64,000 bases of DNA from Klebsiella grimontii. Lineage in GTDB: Bacteria > Pseudomonadota > Gammaproteobacteria > Enterobacterales > Enterobacteriaceae. The notes beneath the pieces were generated by a model that was not told the DNA's origin, did no database searches, and worked only from the letters and a program-made list of their open reading frames with translations. The stretch is taken from assembly GCF_900200035.1 (NCBI RefSeq), contig NZ_FZTC01000019.1, positions 620,001 through 684,000 of the forward strand, in the 5' to 3' direction. A program made the translations under genes and the position numbers. Below, piece after piece: positions 1 through 9,003 of the stretch. How positions within the stretch are numbered: position 1 is the stretch's first letter; the number at the start of each line of letters is the position of its first letter.

Positions 1-552
1 GACATCGGCCAGCTGGAAGCGCTGATTGAAGAGCTGCTGACCTACGCGCGGCTTGACCGTCCGCAGAACGAACTGAAGCTGACGACCCCCGATTTCCCGG
101 CGTGGATCCGCGATCATGTGGAAGATATTCAAACGGTTAATCCCCAGCGCGAGGTCGCGCCAGGCGACATTTTGGCCGGCAATTACGGCGCGCTGGATAT
201 GCGCCTGATGGAACGGGTGCTGGATAATCTGGTGAACAACGCCCTGCGCTACAGCAATCGGCGTATTCAGGTCGGCCTGACGCTGCAGGGTTCGCGGGCG
301 ACGCTGCGGGTCGAAGATGATGGTCCCGGTATCGCGCCTGCTGAGCGCGAGAGAGTTTTCGAGCCTTTCGTACGCCTCGACCCCAGCCGCGATCGCGCCA
401 CCGGCGGCTGTGGCCTCGGTTTAGCTATCGTTCACAGTATCGCCCAGGCTATGGCCGGGGAAGTCCATTGCGAAGAGAGCGCGCTGGGCGGAGCCTGTTT
501 TTGCTTTAGCTGGCCGGTGTATCATCAGCTGCCGAATTTTACCTCCGCCTGA
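1..552 (+). CDS. rstB: Sensor histidine kinase RstB, C-terminal part (5' end outside window)
   Basis: This is the last 183 residues of a two-component sensor kinase, open from the window edge to the TGA at 550-552. It begins just after the phosphoacceptor helix and then shows the ATPase domain: the N box (NLVNNALRYSN, about residues 76-86 of the fragment), the G1 box DDGPGIA and the G2 box GLGLAIV. The domain binds ATP and phosphorylates the kinase histidine, which passes phosphate to the RstA response regulator. The RstB identity rests on similarity to the E. coli protein and on tus lying directly downstream, as in E. coli. The catalytic half is complete; sensor and membrane segments are not visible. 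Confidence 0.88.
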   Translation, partial: DIGQLEALIEELLTYARLDRPQNELKLTTPDFPAWIRDHVEDIQTVNPQREVAPGDILAGNYGALDMRLMERVLDNLVNNALRYSNRRIQVGLTLQGSRATLRVEDDGPGIAPAERERVFEPFVRLDPSRDRATGGCGLGLAIVHSIAQAMAGEVHCEESALGGACFCFSWPVYHQLPNFTSA

Positions 553-559
553 CGAGCCT

Positions 560-587
560 TTGCGCAGATGCTGAGGTCTGCTATAGT
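560..587 (+). promoter_or_regulatory. Predicted sigma-70 promoter of tus
   Basis: A -35-like TTGCGC (560-565) and -10-like TATAGT (582-587) are separated by 16 bp. Transcription would start about ten bases before the Ter-like site, so Tus bound there could block its own promoter, as known for E. coli tus/TerB. The promoter is predicted by eye only. Confidence 0.5.
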
Positions 588-596
588 TAAAAAAAC

Positions 597-619
597 GTCA
601 AGCATGTTGTAACTAAGGT
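597..619 (+). other. Replication terminator site (TerB-like)
   Basis: This 23-bp stretch matches the E. coli TerB sequence at 18 of 23 positions, including the uninterrupted run ATGTTGTAACTAA that holds the core bound by Tus. It lies between the predicted tus promoter and the tus start codon, the same place as TerB in E. coli. Tus bound here stops replication forks arriving from one direction. The differences are at the outer 5' end, at one position before the core (C for T) and near the 3' end (G for A). Confidence 0.85.
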
Positions 620-626
620 GGGAAAT

Positions 627-1559
627 ATGGCCAGCTATGACCTCGTTGAACGTCTGAACGGCACCTTTCGCCAGCTCGAGCGCGAACTGCAAGAGCTGAA
701 ACAGTCCCTGAGCCAATGCCGCCTGCTGGCCGCCCGCGTCTTTGAGCTGCCGCCGGTAAGCAAGGATGCGGAACACCAGCCGCTCGACAGCATCAATGTG
801 GTTCAGCATACCGGCAAAACCGCGCTGGAGATGGCGCTCAGGCACTACAGCCATCTGTTTATCCAGCAGCAGTCGGAAACCCGCAGCAGTAAGGCCGCCG
901 TGCGCTTGCCCGGCGCGATTTGCCTGCAAACTGACGCCAACCAACAGGCTGAGCTGGCAGGCAAAATCGCCCATATCAACGCCCTCAAAGCAACCTTTGA
1001 GAAGATTATTACCGTCGATTCCGGCCTGCCTGCCGCCGCGCGGTTTGAGTGGGTCCATCGCCACCTGCCGGGGCTTATCACGCTTAGCGCCTACCGTACC
1101 CTGACCCCGCTGCTCGATCCGAGCACCATTCGCTTTGGCTGGGCCAATAAGCACGTGATTAAAAACCTCACCCGTGACCGGGTGCTGATGCAGCTGGAAA
1201 AAAGCCTGCAGTCGCCGCGGGCGGTGCCGCCGTGGACGCGCGAGCAGTGGCAAAGCAAGCTGGAGCGAGAGTATCAGGATATTGCCGCCCTGCCGCAGCG
1301 GGCAAAGCTGAAGATAAAGCGGCCGGTGAAGGTGCAGCCCATCGCCCGGGTCTGGTACAGCGGCGAACAAAAACAGGTGCAATACGCCTGTCCGGGACCG
1401 ATGATTGCGCTGATATCCGGCACGAAGGGGGTCAGCGTGCCGGACCTCGGTGAGTTACTGAACTATGACGCCGAGAACGTACAGTATCGCTATAAACCGC
1501 AGGCGCAGTCGCTCAGGCTTCTGATCCCGCGGCTGCACCTGTGGCTGGCTAGCGAGTAG
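627..1559 (+). CDS. tus: DNA replication terminus site-binding protein Tus
   Basis: The protein has 310 residues, against 309 in E. coli Tus, and starts [10 protein letters not shown], colinear with the E. coli N-terminus. The ATG at 627 is preferred over an in-frame GTG at 618 because AAGGTGG (about 615-621) lies at ribosome-binding distance and the family N-terminus begins here. Tus is a monomeric protein that binds Ter sites and blocks the replicative helicase in a polar way. A TerB-like site sits in its leader, which suggests autorepression. The 3' end overlaps the convergent fumC by 11 bp. Confidence 0.95.
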   Translation: MASYDLVERLNGTFRQLERELQELKQSLSQCRLLAARVFELPPVSKDAEHQPLDSINVVQHTGKTALEMALRHYSHLFIQQQSETRSSKAAVRLPGAICLQTDANQQAELAGKIAHINALKATFEKIITVDSGLPAAARFEWVHRHLPGLITLSAYRTLTPLLDPSTIRFGWANKHVIKNLTRDRVLMQLEKSLQSPRAVPPWTREQWQSKLEREYQDIAALPQRAKLKIKRPVKVQPIARVWYSGEQKQVQYACPGPMIALISGTKGVSVPDLGELLNYDAENVQYRYKPQAQSLRLLIPRLHLWLASE

Positions 1560-2949
1560 GCAGACTGCCCACCATCTCTTGCGGGCGAACCCACCGGTCA
1601 AACTCGTCCTCCGTCAGGTAGCCGAGCGCCAGCGCGGATGCCTTCAGGGTCACCCTCTCTTTGTGCGCCTTTTTGGCAATTTCCGCCGCTTTGTCATAGC
1701 CAATATGGGTGTTCAGCGCGGTGACCAGCATCAGCGACTCATTGAGCAGCTGGCTGATGCGTTCACGATTCGGTTCAATCCCCACCGCGCAGTGCTCGTT
1801 AAAGCTCTCCATCCCATCCGCCAGCAGCCGCACCGATTGCAGGAAGTTGTGGATCACCAGCGGGCGGTAGACGTTGAGCTCAAAGTTGCCCGATGCGCCG
1901 CCAATATTTACCGCGACATCGTTACCCATCACCTGGCAGCACAGCATAGTCAGGGCTTCGCACTGGGTCGGGTTGACTTTGCCGGGCATAATCGACGATC
2001 CCGGTTCATTTTCCGGGATCGCAATTTCGCCAATCCCGCAGCGCGGGCCGGAAGCCAGCCAGCGTACATCGTTGGCGATTTTCATCAGCGAGGCGGCCAG
2101 GCCTTTCAGCGCCCCGTGGGCGTGCACCAGGGCATCCACGGTCGCCAGCGCTTCAAATTTATTCGGCGCGGTGACAAACGGCTGGCCGCTTAAGGCCGCG
2201 AGCTCGGCGGCGACGCGTACCGCGTATTGCGGATGAGTGTTGAGCCCGGTTCCCACCGCCGTCCCGCCCAGCGCCAGCTCCGCCAGATGCGGCAGGCTAT
2301 GGTCGATATGTTTTAAATTATGCTCCAGCATCGCTACCCAGCCGGAGATCTCCTGGCCGAGGGTCAGCGGCGTGGCGTCCTGCAGGTGGGTGCGGCCGAT
2401 TTTGACGATGTCGCTGAAGGCAACGGCTTTATCGTTCAGGGTCTGCTTTAGCACGTTGAGCTGCGGAATCAGCTTCTCCCGCAGGGCAATTATCGCCGCC
2501 ACGTGCATCGCCGTCGGGAAAACGTCGTTAGAGCTCTGGCTCTTGTTGACATCATCGTTCGGGTGCACCTTACGCTCCATCCCGCGCGCCCCGCCCAGCA
2601 GCTCACTCGCGCGGTTGGCCAGCACCTCATTCATATTCATATTGCTTTGCGTGCCGGAGCCGGTTTGCCAGATAGCCAGCGGAAAGGCGTCCGGATGTTG
2701 GCCTGCCAGCACTTCATCCGCGGCCTGAATAATCGCCTGCGCTTTCTCCGCGGCCAGCAGGCCGAGATCGTTATTCACCTTCGCCGCCGCGCGCTTGGTC
2801 AGCGCCAGCGCGTGGATAAGCTCGACCGGCATTTTTTCCGTCGAAATGCGGAAATGTTCCAGCGAGCGCTGGGTTTGCGCGCCCCATAGCTTGTCAGCAG
2901 GCACGTCGATGGCGCCCATTGAGTCTTTTTCACTGCGATACGTTGTCAT
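1549..2949 (-). CDS. fumC: Fumarate hydratase class II FumC
   Basis: This is a 466-residue, iron-independent, oxidation-resistant fumarase that converts fumarate to malate in the TCA cycle. The fumarase/aspartase signature [12 protein letters not shown] is intact, as are GTGLNTHPQ and the [10 protein letters not shown] region. The start [12 protein letters not shown] at 2949 is chosen over an upstream ATG (2994) because an AAGGAG lies just before it and the length then matches E. coli FumC (467). A Sox/Mar box upstream (3033-3052) fits the known induction of fumC by superoxide stress. It lies downstream of fumA on the same strand, separated by a terminator. Confidence 0.97.
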   Translation of the reverse strand: MTTYRSEKDSMGAIDVPADKLWGAQTQRSLEHFRISTEKMPVELIHALALTKRAAAKVNNDLGLLAAEKAQAIIQAADEVLAGQHPDAFPLAIWQTGSGTQSNMNMNEVLANRASELLGGARGMERKVHPNDDVNKSQSSNDVFPTAMHVAAIIALREKLIPQLNVLKQTLNDKAVAFSDIVKIGRTHLQDATPLTLGQEISGWVAMLEHNLKHIDHSLPHLAELALGGTAVGTGLNTHPQYAVRVAAELAALSGQPFVTAPNKFEALATVDALVHAHGALKGLAASLMKIANDVRWLASGPRCGIGEIAIPENEPGSSIMPGKVNPTQCEALTMLCCQVMGNDVAVNIGGASGNFELNVYRPLVIHNFLQSVRLLADGMESFNEHCAVGIEPNRERISQLLNESLMLVTALNTHIGYDKAAEIAKKAHKERVTLKASALALGYLTEDEFDRWVRPQEMVGSLPTR

Positions 2950-3021
2950 GACTGTCTCCTTGGATTCAAAGTGCGAAATCGCGACAAAGCTCACCTGCTT
3001 AAAGCGTAAAGTATGGGTCAG

Positions 3022-3028
3022 ATTTATA
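3022..3028 (-). promoter_or_regulatory. Predicted -10 element of fumC
   Basis: Read on the minus strand this is TATAAAT, about 75 bases before the fumC start. The position expected for -35 falls inside the Sox/Mar box and does not resemble TTGACA, as expected for an activator-dependent promoter. Confidence 0.5.
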
Positions 3029-3032
3029 TGTT

Positions 3033-3052
3033 GTTTTAGTCGTTCGTGCCGC
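3033..3052 (-). promoter_or_regulatory. Sox/Mar/Rob box upstream of fumC
   Basis: On the minus strand the site contains GCAC-N2-A-N2-ACT-AAA, matching the 20-bp SoxS/MarA/Rob consensus (AYNGCACNNWNNRYYAAAYN) at all but two defined positions (the first A and the Y after AAA). It lies where a class II site would overlap the -35 of the predicted fumC promoter. fumC belongs to the soxRS regulon in E. coli, so conservation of control is expected. Confidence 0.72.
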
Positions 3053-3062
3053 TAAGCGGCAT

Positions 3063-3085
3063 AAAAAAACCGCCCCGAAGGGCGG
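3063..3085 (-). terminator. Rho-independent terminator of fumA
   Basis: On the minus strand, stem CCGCCC/GGGCGG (3070-3075 with 3080-3085) closes a UUCG loop and is followed by seven Ts (3069-3063). It lies 6 bp after the fumA stop. Confidence 0.92.
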
Positions 3086-3091
3086 CTGGGA

Positions 3092-4738
3092 TTATTTCAC
3101 GCAGCGGGCGCACTGCGAGCTTTGGATTTGCTGGAAGAAATCGTTGCCCTTGTCATCCACAAGGATAAACGCCGGGAAGTCTTCCACTTCGATTTTCCAG
3201 ATAGCTTCCATCCCCAGCTCCGGATACGCCACGCACTCCAGGCTACGGATACTCTGCTGCGCCAGTACCGCCGCCGGACCGCCGATGCTGCCGAGGTAGA
3301 AACCGCCGTGCTTATGGCAGGCGTCGGTGACCTGCTGGCTGCGGTTGCCTTTGGCCAGCATCACCATGCTTGCGCCGTGGGATTGCAGTAAATCGACGTA
3401 GGAGTCCATACGGCCAGCGGTGGTGGGACCAAGAGAGCCGGAAGCGTAACCGTCAGGCGTTTTCGCCGGACCCGCGTAGTAGATCGGGTGATCTTTGACG
3501 TACTGCGGCAGTTCTTCACCGCTATCGATAAGCTCTTTCAGCTTCGCGTGAGCAATATCGCGGGCCACGATAATCGTACCGCTCAGCGACAGACGCGTCG
3601 ACACCGGGTACTGCGACAGCAGCGCCAGAATATCGCTCATCGGCTGGTTGAGGTTGACCTTGACCGCCTCGCCCTCACCGGCCTGACGCAGATGTTCGGG
3701 AATATACTTGCCCGGGTTGCTCTCCAGTTTCTCCAGCCAGATCCCTTCGCGGTTGATCTTGGCTTTGATATTACGATCCGCCGAGCAGGAGACGCCCATG
3801 CCCACCGGGCACGACGCGCCGTGGCGCGGCAGGCGGATAACGCGGATATCGTGGGCGAAGTATTTGCCGCCGAACTGCGCCCCAAGACCGAGGTTTTGCG
3901 CCTCCACCAGCAGTTCCTGCTCTAGCTGAATATCGCGAAAGGCCTGGCCGTGCTCGTTGCCTTCGGTCGGCAGGCCGTCGTAATACTTGGTTGAGGCCAG
4001 CTTAACGGTTTTCAGGGTGGACTCCGCCGAAGTGCCGCCAATGACGAACGCAATATGGTACGGCGGGCAGGCGGCGGTTCCCAAAGTGCGCATCTTCTCG
4101 ACGAGGTAGTTTTTCAGCTTCGCCGGCGTAATTAATGCTTTGGTTTCCTGGTACAGATAGGTTTTATTCGCCGAGCCGCCGCCCTTGGCGATGCAGAGGA
4201 ATTTGTACTCCTCGCCGTCGGTAGCGTAGAGGTCGATTTGCGCAGGCAGGTTAGTGCCGGTGTTGACCTCTTTATACATATCCAGCGGCGCATTCTGCGA
4301 ATAGCGCAGGTTATCCTGGATATAGGTGTTATAAACGCCCTGCGCCAGCGCGGCTTCATCGCCGCCGCCGGTCCACACGCGCTGGCCTTTCTTGCCGGTA
4401 ATAATCGCCGTGCCGGTATCCTGGCAGGTCGGCAGCACGCCTTTAGCGGCAATATCCGAGTTACGCAGGAACTGTAGCGCCACGTACTTATCGTTTTCGC
4501 TGGCTTCCGGGTCGTTGAGAATATCGGCGACCTGCTGCTGATGCGCCGGGCGAAGCATAAAGGAGGCGTCGTGGAAAGCGTGTTGTGCCAGTAAAGTTAG
4601 CGCCTGAGGTTCAACTTTCAGCACTTCCTGGCCGGCGAATTCGGCGACGGAGACGTAATCACTGCTGAGGAGGTAATACTCGGTATCGTCCTTTTTCAGT
4701 GGAAAAGGATCCTGATATACAAACGGTTTATTCGACAT
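3092..4738 (-). CDS. fumA: Fumarate hydratase class I FumA ([4Fe-4S])
   Basis: This 548-residue protein has the same length as E. coli FumA. It is the oxygen-sensitive iron-sulfur fumarase of the TCA cycle. The three cluster cysteines are in place in LPTCQDTGT (about residue 105), GTAACPPYH (about 224) and GASCPVGMG (about 318). FumA and FumB are close paralogues; the position next to fumC and manA identifies FumA. It is divergent from manA. Together with fumC the cell holds an iron-dependent and an iron-independent enzyme for the same reaction. Confidence 0.96.
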   Translation of the reverse strand: MSNKPFVYQDPFPLKKDDTEYYLLSSDYVSVAEFAGQEVLKVEPQALTLLAQHAFHDASFMLRPAHQQQVADILNDPEASENDKYVALQFLRNSDIAAKGVLPTCQDTGTAIITGKKGQRVWTGGGDEAALAQGVYNTYIQDNLRYSQNAPLDMYKEVNTGTNLPAQIDLYATDGEEYKFLCIAKGGGSANKTYLYQETKALITPAKLKNYLVEKMRTLGTAACPPYHIAFVIGGTSAESTLKTVKLASTKYYDGLPTEGNEHGQAFRDIQLEQELLVEAQNLGLGAQFGGKYFAHDIRVIRLPRHGASCPVGMGVSCSADRNIKAKINREGIWLEKLESNPGKYIPEHLRQAGEGEAVKVNLNQPMSDILALLSQYPVSTRLSLSGTIIVARDIAHAKLKELIDSGEELPQYVKDHPIYYAGPAKTPDGYASGSLGPTTAGRMDSYVDLLQSHGASMVMLAKGNRSQQVTDACHKHGGFYLGSIGGPAAVLAQQSIRSLECVAYPELGMEAIWKIEVEDFPAFILVDDKGNDFFQQIQSSQCARCVK

Positions 4739-4935
4739 TGTGCTCTCACTTACTGCTTAGCTGATTATATTTCAGGCAGACACTCCATTTGCCCGTGGAA
4801 AAGCGAGTCGATCGATTTTACACAATTTTTTAACAAAAACTGAGACAAGGACGACTTTTTCTTCGCGCCGGTTGCTTATCGGTCGATTGCTGGTTTAATA
4901 GTGCCATGACTATTAAGTGGAAACAGGGATTGAGA

Positions 4936-6114
4936 ATGCAAAAGCTCATTAACTCAGTGCAAAACTACGCCTGGGGAAGCCATACCGCCTTAACCGAACT
5001 TTATGGGATTGCTAATCCGAACAACCTGCCGATGGCGGAGCTGTGGATGGGCGCGCATCCGAAGAGCAGCTCGCAGATTCTGGACAATAGCGGAACTCCG
5101 CGTTCTCTGCGCGACGCGATCGACAGCGATAAAGCGACCCTGCTTGGCGAGAAAGTCGCCGGGCGTTTCGGCGAACTGCCGTTCCTGTTCAAAGTCCTGT
5201 GCGCCGCGCAGCCGCTCTCTATCCAGGTGCACCCGAACAAGCAGGCCTCGGAAATCGGTTTTGCCAAAGAGAACGCCGCCGGGATCCCGCTTGATGCCGC
5301 CGAACGTAACTATAAAGATCCGAACCACAAGCCTGAGCTGGTTTTCGCCTTAACGCCGTTCCTCGCCATGAACGCCTTCCGTGAGTTTTCCGATATCGTC
5401 AATCTGCTGCAGCCGGTCGCCGATGCCCATCCGGCGATTGCCCAGTTCCTTGCGCAGCCGAACGGCGAGCATCTGAGCCAGCTGTTTGCCAGCCTGCTGA
5501 ATATGAAGGGCGAAGAAAAAGCGCACGCCCTGCGCGTGCTGCAGGCGGCGCTGGACAGCGAGCAGGGTGAGCCCTGGCAGACTATCCGCCTGATCGCCGA
5601 GTTCTACCCGGACGATAGCGGACTCTTCTCTCCGCTGCTGCTCAACGTGGTCAAACTGAATCCCGGCGAGGCGATGTTCCTGTTTGCGGAAACGCCGCAC
5701 GCCTACCTGCAGGGCGTGGCGCTGGAGGTGATGGCCAACTCGGACAACGTGCTCCGCGCGGGTCTGACGCCGAAGTACATCGATATTCCGGAACTGGTGG
5801 CGAACGTCAAATTTACGCCCAAACCCGCTGGCGAGCTGCTGACCCAGCCGGTCAGCCGCGGCGCGGAGCTGGACTTCCCGATCCCAGTTGATGATTTTGC
5901 CTTCTCTCTGCACGACCTGTCGGCGCAGGCGTCAACCATCGCCCAGGATAGCGCGGCGATCCTGTTCTGCGTCGAGGGCGAAGCGGTCATCACCAAAGAC
6001 AAGCACAGCCTGACGCTGAAGCCGGGTGAATCCGCGTTTATCGGCTGTAATGAATCTCCGGTGCAGGTCAGCGGCTATGGCCGCGTCGCGCGCGTGTTTA
6101 ATAAGCTCCAGTAA
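4936..6114 (+). CDS. manA: Mannose-6-phosphate isomerase
   Basis: The enzyme has 392 residues (391 in E. coli) and interconverts mannose-6-phosphate and fructose-6-phosphate, for mannose use and for GDP-mannose supply. Zinc ligands are visible as Q97 and H99 (SIQVHPNK) and E134 (NHKPELVF), with a further His in ETPHAYLQG. The start at 4936 (MQKLINSVQNYAWG) is preferred over ATG 4906 because it matches the family N-terminus and follows a GGGA-type ribosome site. It is transcribed away from fumA and is followed by its own terminator. Confidence 0.96.
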   Translation: MQKLINSVQNYAWGSHTALTELYGIANPNNLPMAELWMGAHPKSSSQILDNSGTPRSLRDAIDSDKATLLGEKVAGRFGELPFLFKVLCAAQPLSIQVHPNKQASEIGFAKENAAGIPLDAAERNYKDPNHKPELVFALTPFLAMNAFREFSDIVNLLQPVADAHPAIAQFLAQPNGEHLSQLFASLLNMKGEEKAHALRVLQAALDSEQGEPWQTIRLIAEFYPDDSGLFSPLLLNVVKLNPGEAMFLFAETPHAYLQGVALEVMANSDNVLRAGLTPKYIDIPELVANVKFTPKPAGELLTQPVSRGAELDFPIPVDDFAFSLHDLSAQASTIAQDSAAILFCVEGEAVITKDKHSLTLKPGESAFIGCNESPVQVSGYGRVARVFNKLQ

Positions 6115-6169
6115 GTTACTGAACTTTTTAGCCACAGTTGCTAGACTTTCACCCATCATGACAACACAA

Positions 6170-6198
6170 CCAGGCGGCCCGATCCGCCTGGTTTCATT
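6170..6198 (+). terminator. Terminator of manA
   Basis: The 8-bp stem CCAGGCGG/CCGCCTGG (6170-6177 with 6184-6191) with a 6-base loop is followed by TTTCATTT. It separates manA from ydgA. Confidence 0.85.
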
Positions 6199-6212
6199 TA
6201 TGGACAAATGCT

Positions 6213-7775
6213 ATGAAAAAATCGCTGGTCGCAGCAGGAGTTATCATCGCGCTGGGCGTCGTCTGGTCTGGCGGCGCGTGGTATACGGGGAAGCAGCTGG
6301 AAAGCCGCATTGCCGATATGGTGCAGCAGGCTAATGCGCAGCTGCAAAGCAGCGCGCCGCAGGCTGGCGTGGAGCTGACATATCAGGGCTATCAGCGCGG
6401 ACTGTTCCGCAGCCATTTACAGCTGGTGCTGAAGCCCATTGCCGGCAAAGAGCCCCGCTGGCTCGCCGCCGGGCAATCGCTGGTGTTTGATGAAGTCGTC
6501 GATCACGGTCCTTTCCCGCTGGCTTCGCTGAAATCCTTTAACCTCGCTCCGGCGATGGCGTCCGTCAAAACCACGCTGACCAATAACGACGCCAGCAAGG
6601 CGTTGTTCGACATCGCTAAAGGCGAAACGCCGTTCACCATTGATACCCGTATCGCTTATAGCGGCGACAACCAATCCGCTATCGTGCTCAACCCGCTTGA
6701 TTACGCGAAAGGCGATGAGAAAGTGACGTTTAGCGGCGGGCAGTTCCAGCTGAATGCCGACCGCGAGGGGAAAACCCTCAGCCTGAGCGGCGAAGCCGGT
6801 AGCGGGCAGATTAACGCCGTCAACGAGTACAACCAGAAAGTTCAGCTCACCTTTAATAATCTGAAAACCGATGGCTCCACCGAAATGGCCAGCTTCAACG
6901 AACGTATCGGTAAACAGGCTATCTCGCTGGACAAACTGGCGATTGGCGTGGAAGGCAAAGAGCTGGCGCTGTTCGAAGGGATGAAAATTGACGGTAACTC
7001 CTCGCTGACTGCCGACGGTAAAGGCATTAACAGCCAGCTGGACTACACCGTCAACAGCCTGAAGCTGCAAAATCAGGATATCGGTAGCGGCCGGCTGACC
7101 CTGAAACTGGATAACATTGACGGCGCAGCCTTCCATCAGTTCAGTCAAAAATACAACGCCGAAGCGCAGGCGCTGATGGCGGATCCGCAGCTGGCGCAGA
7201 ATCCTGAGCTCTATCAGCAGGCGCTGACGCAGACCTTCTTTAGCGCGCTGCCGATGATGCTGAAAGGCAGCCCGTCCCTGACCATTTCGCCGCTGAGCTG
7301 GCGCAATGCGAAAGGCGAAACCACCCTTAACCTGTCGATTCTGCTGAAAGACCCGTCGCTGACCACTACCCCGTCGCAGACGCTGGCGGATGAAGTGGAT
7401 CGTAGCGTTAAATCTCTCGACGGCAAGCTGGTGATCCCGGTCGATATGGCGACGGCGTTTATGACCCAGATTGCCGGGCTGGAAGGTTATCAGCCCGCCG
7501 ACGCCGCTAAGCTTGCGGATCAGCAGGTGAAAGGCCTGGCGGCGATGGGCCAGATGTTCCGCATCACGACCATGGAAGATAACGCGATCACCTCAAGCCT
7601 GCAGTACGCTGACGGCCAGGTCACGCTGAACGGGCAGAAAATGCCGCTGGATGAGTTTGCCGGAATGTTCGGTTTAGCGCTTCCCGCCGTCGCTGAACCC
7701 GCAGCGCCGCAGGAAACTCAGCCGCAAGATGACGCGCCGCAAGACGTAGTTCCACCCGCAGCGCCACAGCAGTAA
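6213..7775 (+). CDS. ydgA: YdgA family protein (DUF945)
   Basis: This 520-residue protein starts with a signal anchor (MKKSLVAAGVIIALGVVWSG) and continues as a long soluble domain of the DUF945 family, presumably periplasmic. E. coli YdgA (502 residues) is similar along its length; its molecular role is not established. The C-terminus ends in a tail rich in Pro, Ala and Gln (about residues 493-520) that looks disordered. It is a single-gene unit between the manA terminator and a shared terminator with malI. Confidence 0.9.
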   Translation: MKKSLVAAGVIIALGVVWSGGAWYTGKQLESRIADMVQQANAQLQSSAPQAGVELTYQGYQRGLFRSHLQLVLKPIAGKEPRWLAAGQSLVFDEVVDHGPFPLASLKSFNLAPAMASVKTTLTNNDASKALFDIAKGETPFTIDTRIAYSGDNQSAIVLNPLDYAKGDEKVTFSGGQFQLNADREGKTLSLSGEAGSGQINAVNEYNQKVQLTFNNLKTDGSTEMASFNERIGKQAISLDKLAIGVEGKELALFEGMKIDGNSSLTADGKGINSQLDYTVNSLKLQNQDIGSGRLTLKLDNIDGAAFHQFSQKYNAEAQALMADPQLAQNPELYQQALTQTFFSALPMMLKGSPSLTISPLSWRNAKGETTLNLSILLKDPSLTTTPSQTLADEVDRSVKSLDGKLVIPVDMATAFMTQIAGLEGYQPADAAKLADQQVKGLAAMGQMFRITTMEDNAITSSLQYADGQVTLNGQKMPLDEFAGMFGLALPAVAEPAAPQETQPQDDAPQDVVPPAAPQQ

Positions 7776-7780
7776 ACGAC

Positions 7781-7810
7781 AAATAGCCCCTTACCAGGGG
7801 CTATTTTCGG
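7781..7810. terminator. Bidirectional terminator between ydgA and malI
   Basis: Stem AAATAGCCCC/GGGGCTATTT (7781-7790 with 7797-7806) serves ydgA on the plus strand and contains the malI stop codon (7801-7803) on the minus strand. Confidence 0.85.
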
Positions 7811-8829
7811 GTAATCAGTCGCGGAGAAATGATCTGGTTTCTCGCCGCGCCCTGGCCCTCTTCCATTCGGCGTAAAATGCACTCCGCCAGGCTTTGCCCC
7901 AGCTCCCGGGCGGGTGTCGTCACCCAGGTCAGCGGCAGGTCGTCCAGCGCATCCTCGGGCAGTTCCGCAAATGCCGCCAGCGCTATCCGCTGTTCAAAAT
8001 AGCTTTCGACGCCAGCTTCGCCGCTCTGCCGCCCGGCGCGCATCAGCCCAAACCACGCCCCGGTGGCGATCACGCTGTTGTAGCACAGCACGGCGCTAAT
8101 TGTCGGGTTTTGCCGCAGCAGCGCCGCCATCGCCTCCGCCGCCTGCTTCTGGCTCGACTCGCATTCGAGCACCCACTCGCTATGAAACGGCAGGCCATAC
8201 TTCAGTAAGGTGGCGCAGTAGCCGCCCACCCGTTCGGCGCGCGTCAGGGACGAGCTCTGCCCTCCCAGCCAGGCAATGCGCTGATGGCCGCGGCGGATCA
8301 GGTGTTCGGTGACAATCTGCGCCGCCTGCATATTATCCGGGCGGATCAGGTCAACATCGTCGAGATAGCTGGCGCGGGAAGCAAACACCAGCGGCATCCC
8401 GGCCTGCGCCGCGCGATCGCGCAGCTCCGCTCCCTGGTCGATCGCTCCGGCAATCACTACGCCGTCGACCCCTTGCGCCACCAGGGTATCAAAACGCTGA
8501 AGCATTTTTTCACCGCTGTGTCCCCCCTGAGTGAGGAACACCATTCGCCCCTGCGACTCAAGCGCGTCGGTCAATCCGGCGGTCATCTCGGCGTAGAAAG
8601 GCTTCGATAGGTCGCTGACGATCAGACCGATCACCCCGCTCTGCCCGCCGCGCAGAGACGCCGCCTGACGGTTACGCACGAAGCCCAGTTGCTCAATAGC
8701 GTGATTGACGCGCTCGCCGGTGGCCGAGGAAATACGCCCCTTGCCGCTCAGTACCAGCGATACCGTACTGACCGATACCCCCGCCGCCTGGGCGACATCA
8801 TTAATGGTGATTTTTTTCGCGATAGCCAT
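7801..8829 (-). CDS. malI: LacI-family repressor MalI
   Basis: This 342-residue regulator has the same length as E. coli MalI. The N-terminal helix-turn-helix (ITINDVAQAAGVSVSTVSLV, about residues 8-27) is followed by the hinge and a periplasmic-binding-protein-like effector domain. MalI represses the divergent malX-malY operon and itself. Two near-identical 16-bp palindromes in the shared intergenic region are its operators. The stop codon lies inside the ydgA terminator stem. Confidence 0.95.
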   Translation of the reverse strand: MAIAKKITINDVAQAAGVSVSTVSLVLSGKGRISSATGERVNHAIEQLGFVRNRQAASLRGGQSGVIGLIVSDLSKPFYAEMTAGLTDALESQGRMVFLTQGGHSGEKMLQRFDTLVAQGVDGVVIAGAIDQGAELRDRAAQAGMPLVFASRASYLDDVDLIRPDNMQAAQIVTEHLIRRGHQRIAWLGGQSSSLTRAERVGGYCATLLKYGLPFHSEWVLECESSQKQAAEAMAALLRQNPTISAVLCYNSVIATGAWFGLMRAGRQSGEAGVESYFEQRIALAAFAELPEDALDDLPLTWVTTPARELGQSLAECILRRMEEGQGAARNQIISPRLITRK

Positions 8830-8857
8830 AACTGCAGGCTGGCTCCCTTTGGCTGTC

Positions 8858-8873
8858 GATAAAACGTTTTATC
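8858..8873. promoter_or_regulatory. MalI operator, malI-proximal
   Basis: This is a perfect 16-bp palindrome, GATAAAACGTTTTATC, identical to the E. coli MalI operator sequence as recalled. It lies 29 bp before the malI start codon and so probably within the malI leader, where it would mediate autorepression. Confidence 0.88.
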
Positions 8874-8911
8874 AAGATACTCTCTTTATAAACGTTATTA
8901 TCGCCGGAATA

Positions 8912-8927
8912 TGTGATTTTTATCGCA
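8912..8927 (+). promoter_or_regulatory. CRP binding site for malX
   Basis: TGTGA-N6-TCGCA matches the CRP consensus TGTGA-N6-TCACA with one mismatch. Its centre (8919.5) lies about 41 bp upstream of a start point near 8961, which would be a class II arrangement with the malX-proximal MalI operator over the -10 region. Confidence 0.7.
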
Positions 8928-8936
8928 CTAAAATTA

Positions 8937-8952
8937 GGTAAAACGTTTTATC
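8937..8952. promoter_or_regulatory. MalI operator, malX-proximal
   Basis: GGTAAAACGTTTTATC matches the other MalI operator at 15 of 16 positions. It sits between the CRP site and the malX start, where bound MalI would block RNA polymerase at the malX promoter. Confidence 0.85.
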
Positions 8953-9003
8953 TTTCCGTTGCGCTTCATCCTACCGCTAACTTTAAGAACCAGGATTCAT
9001 GTT

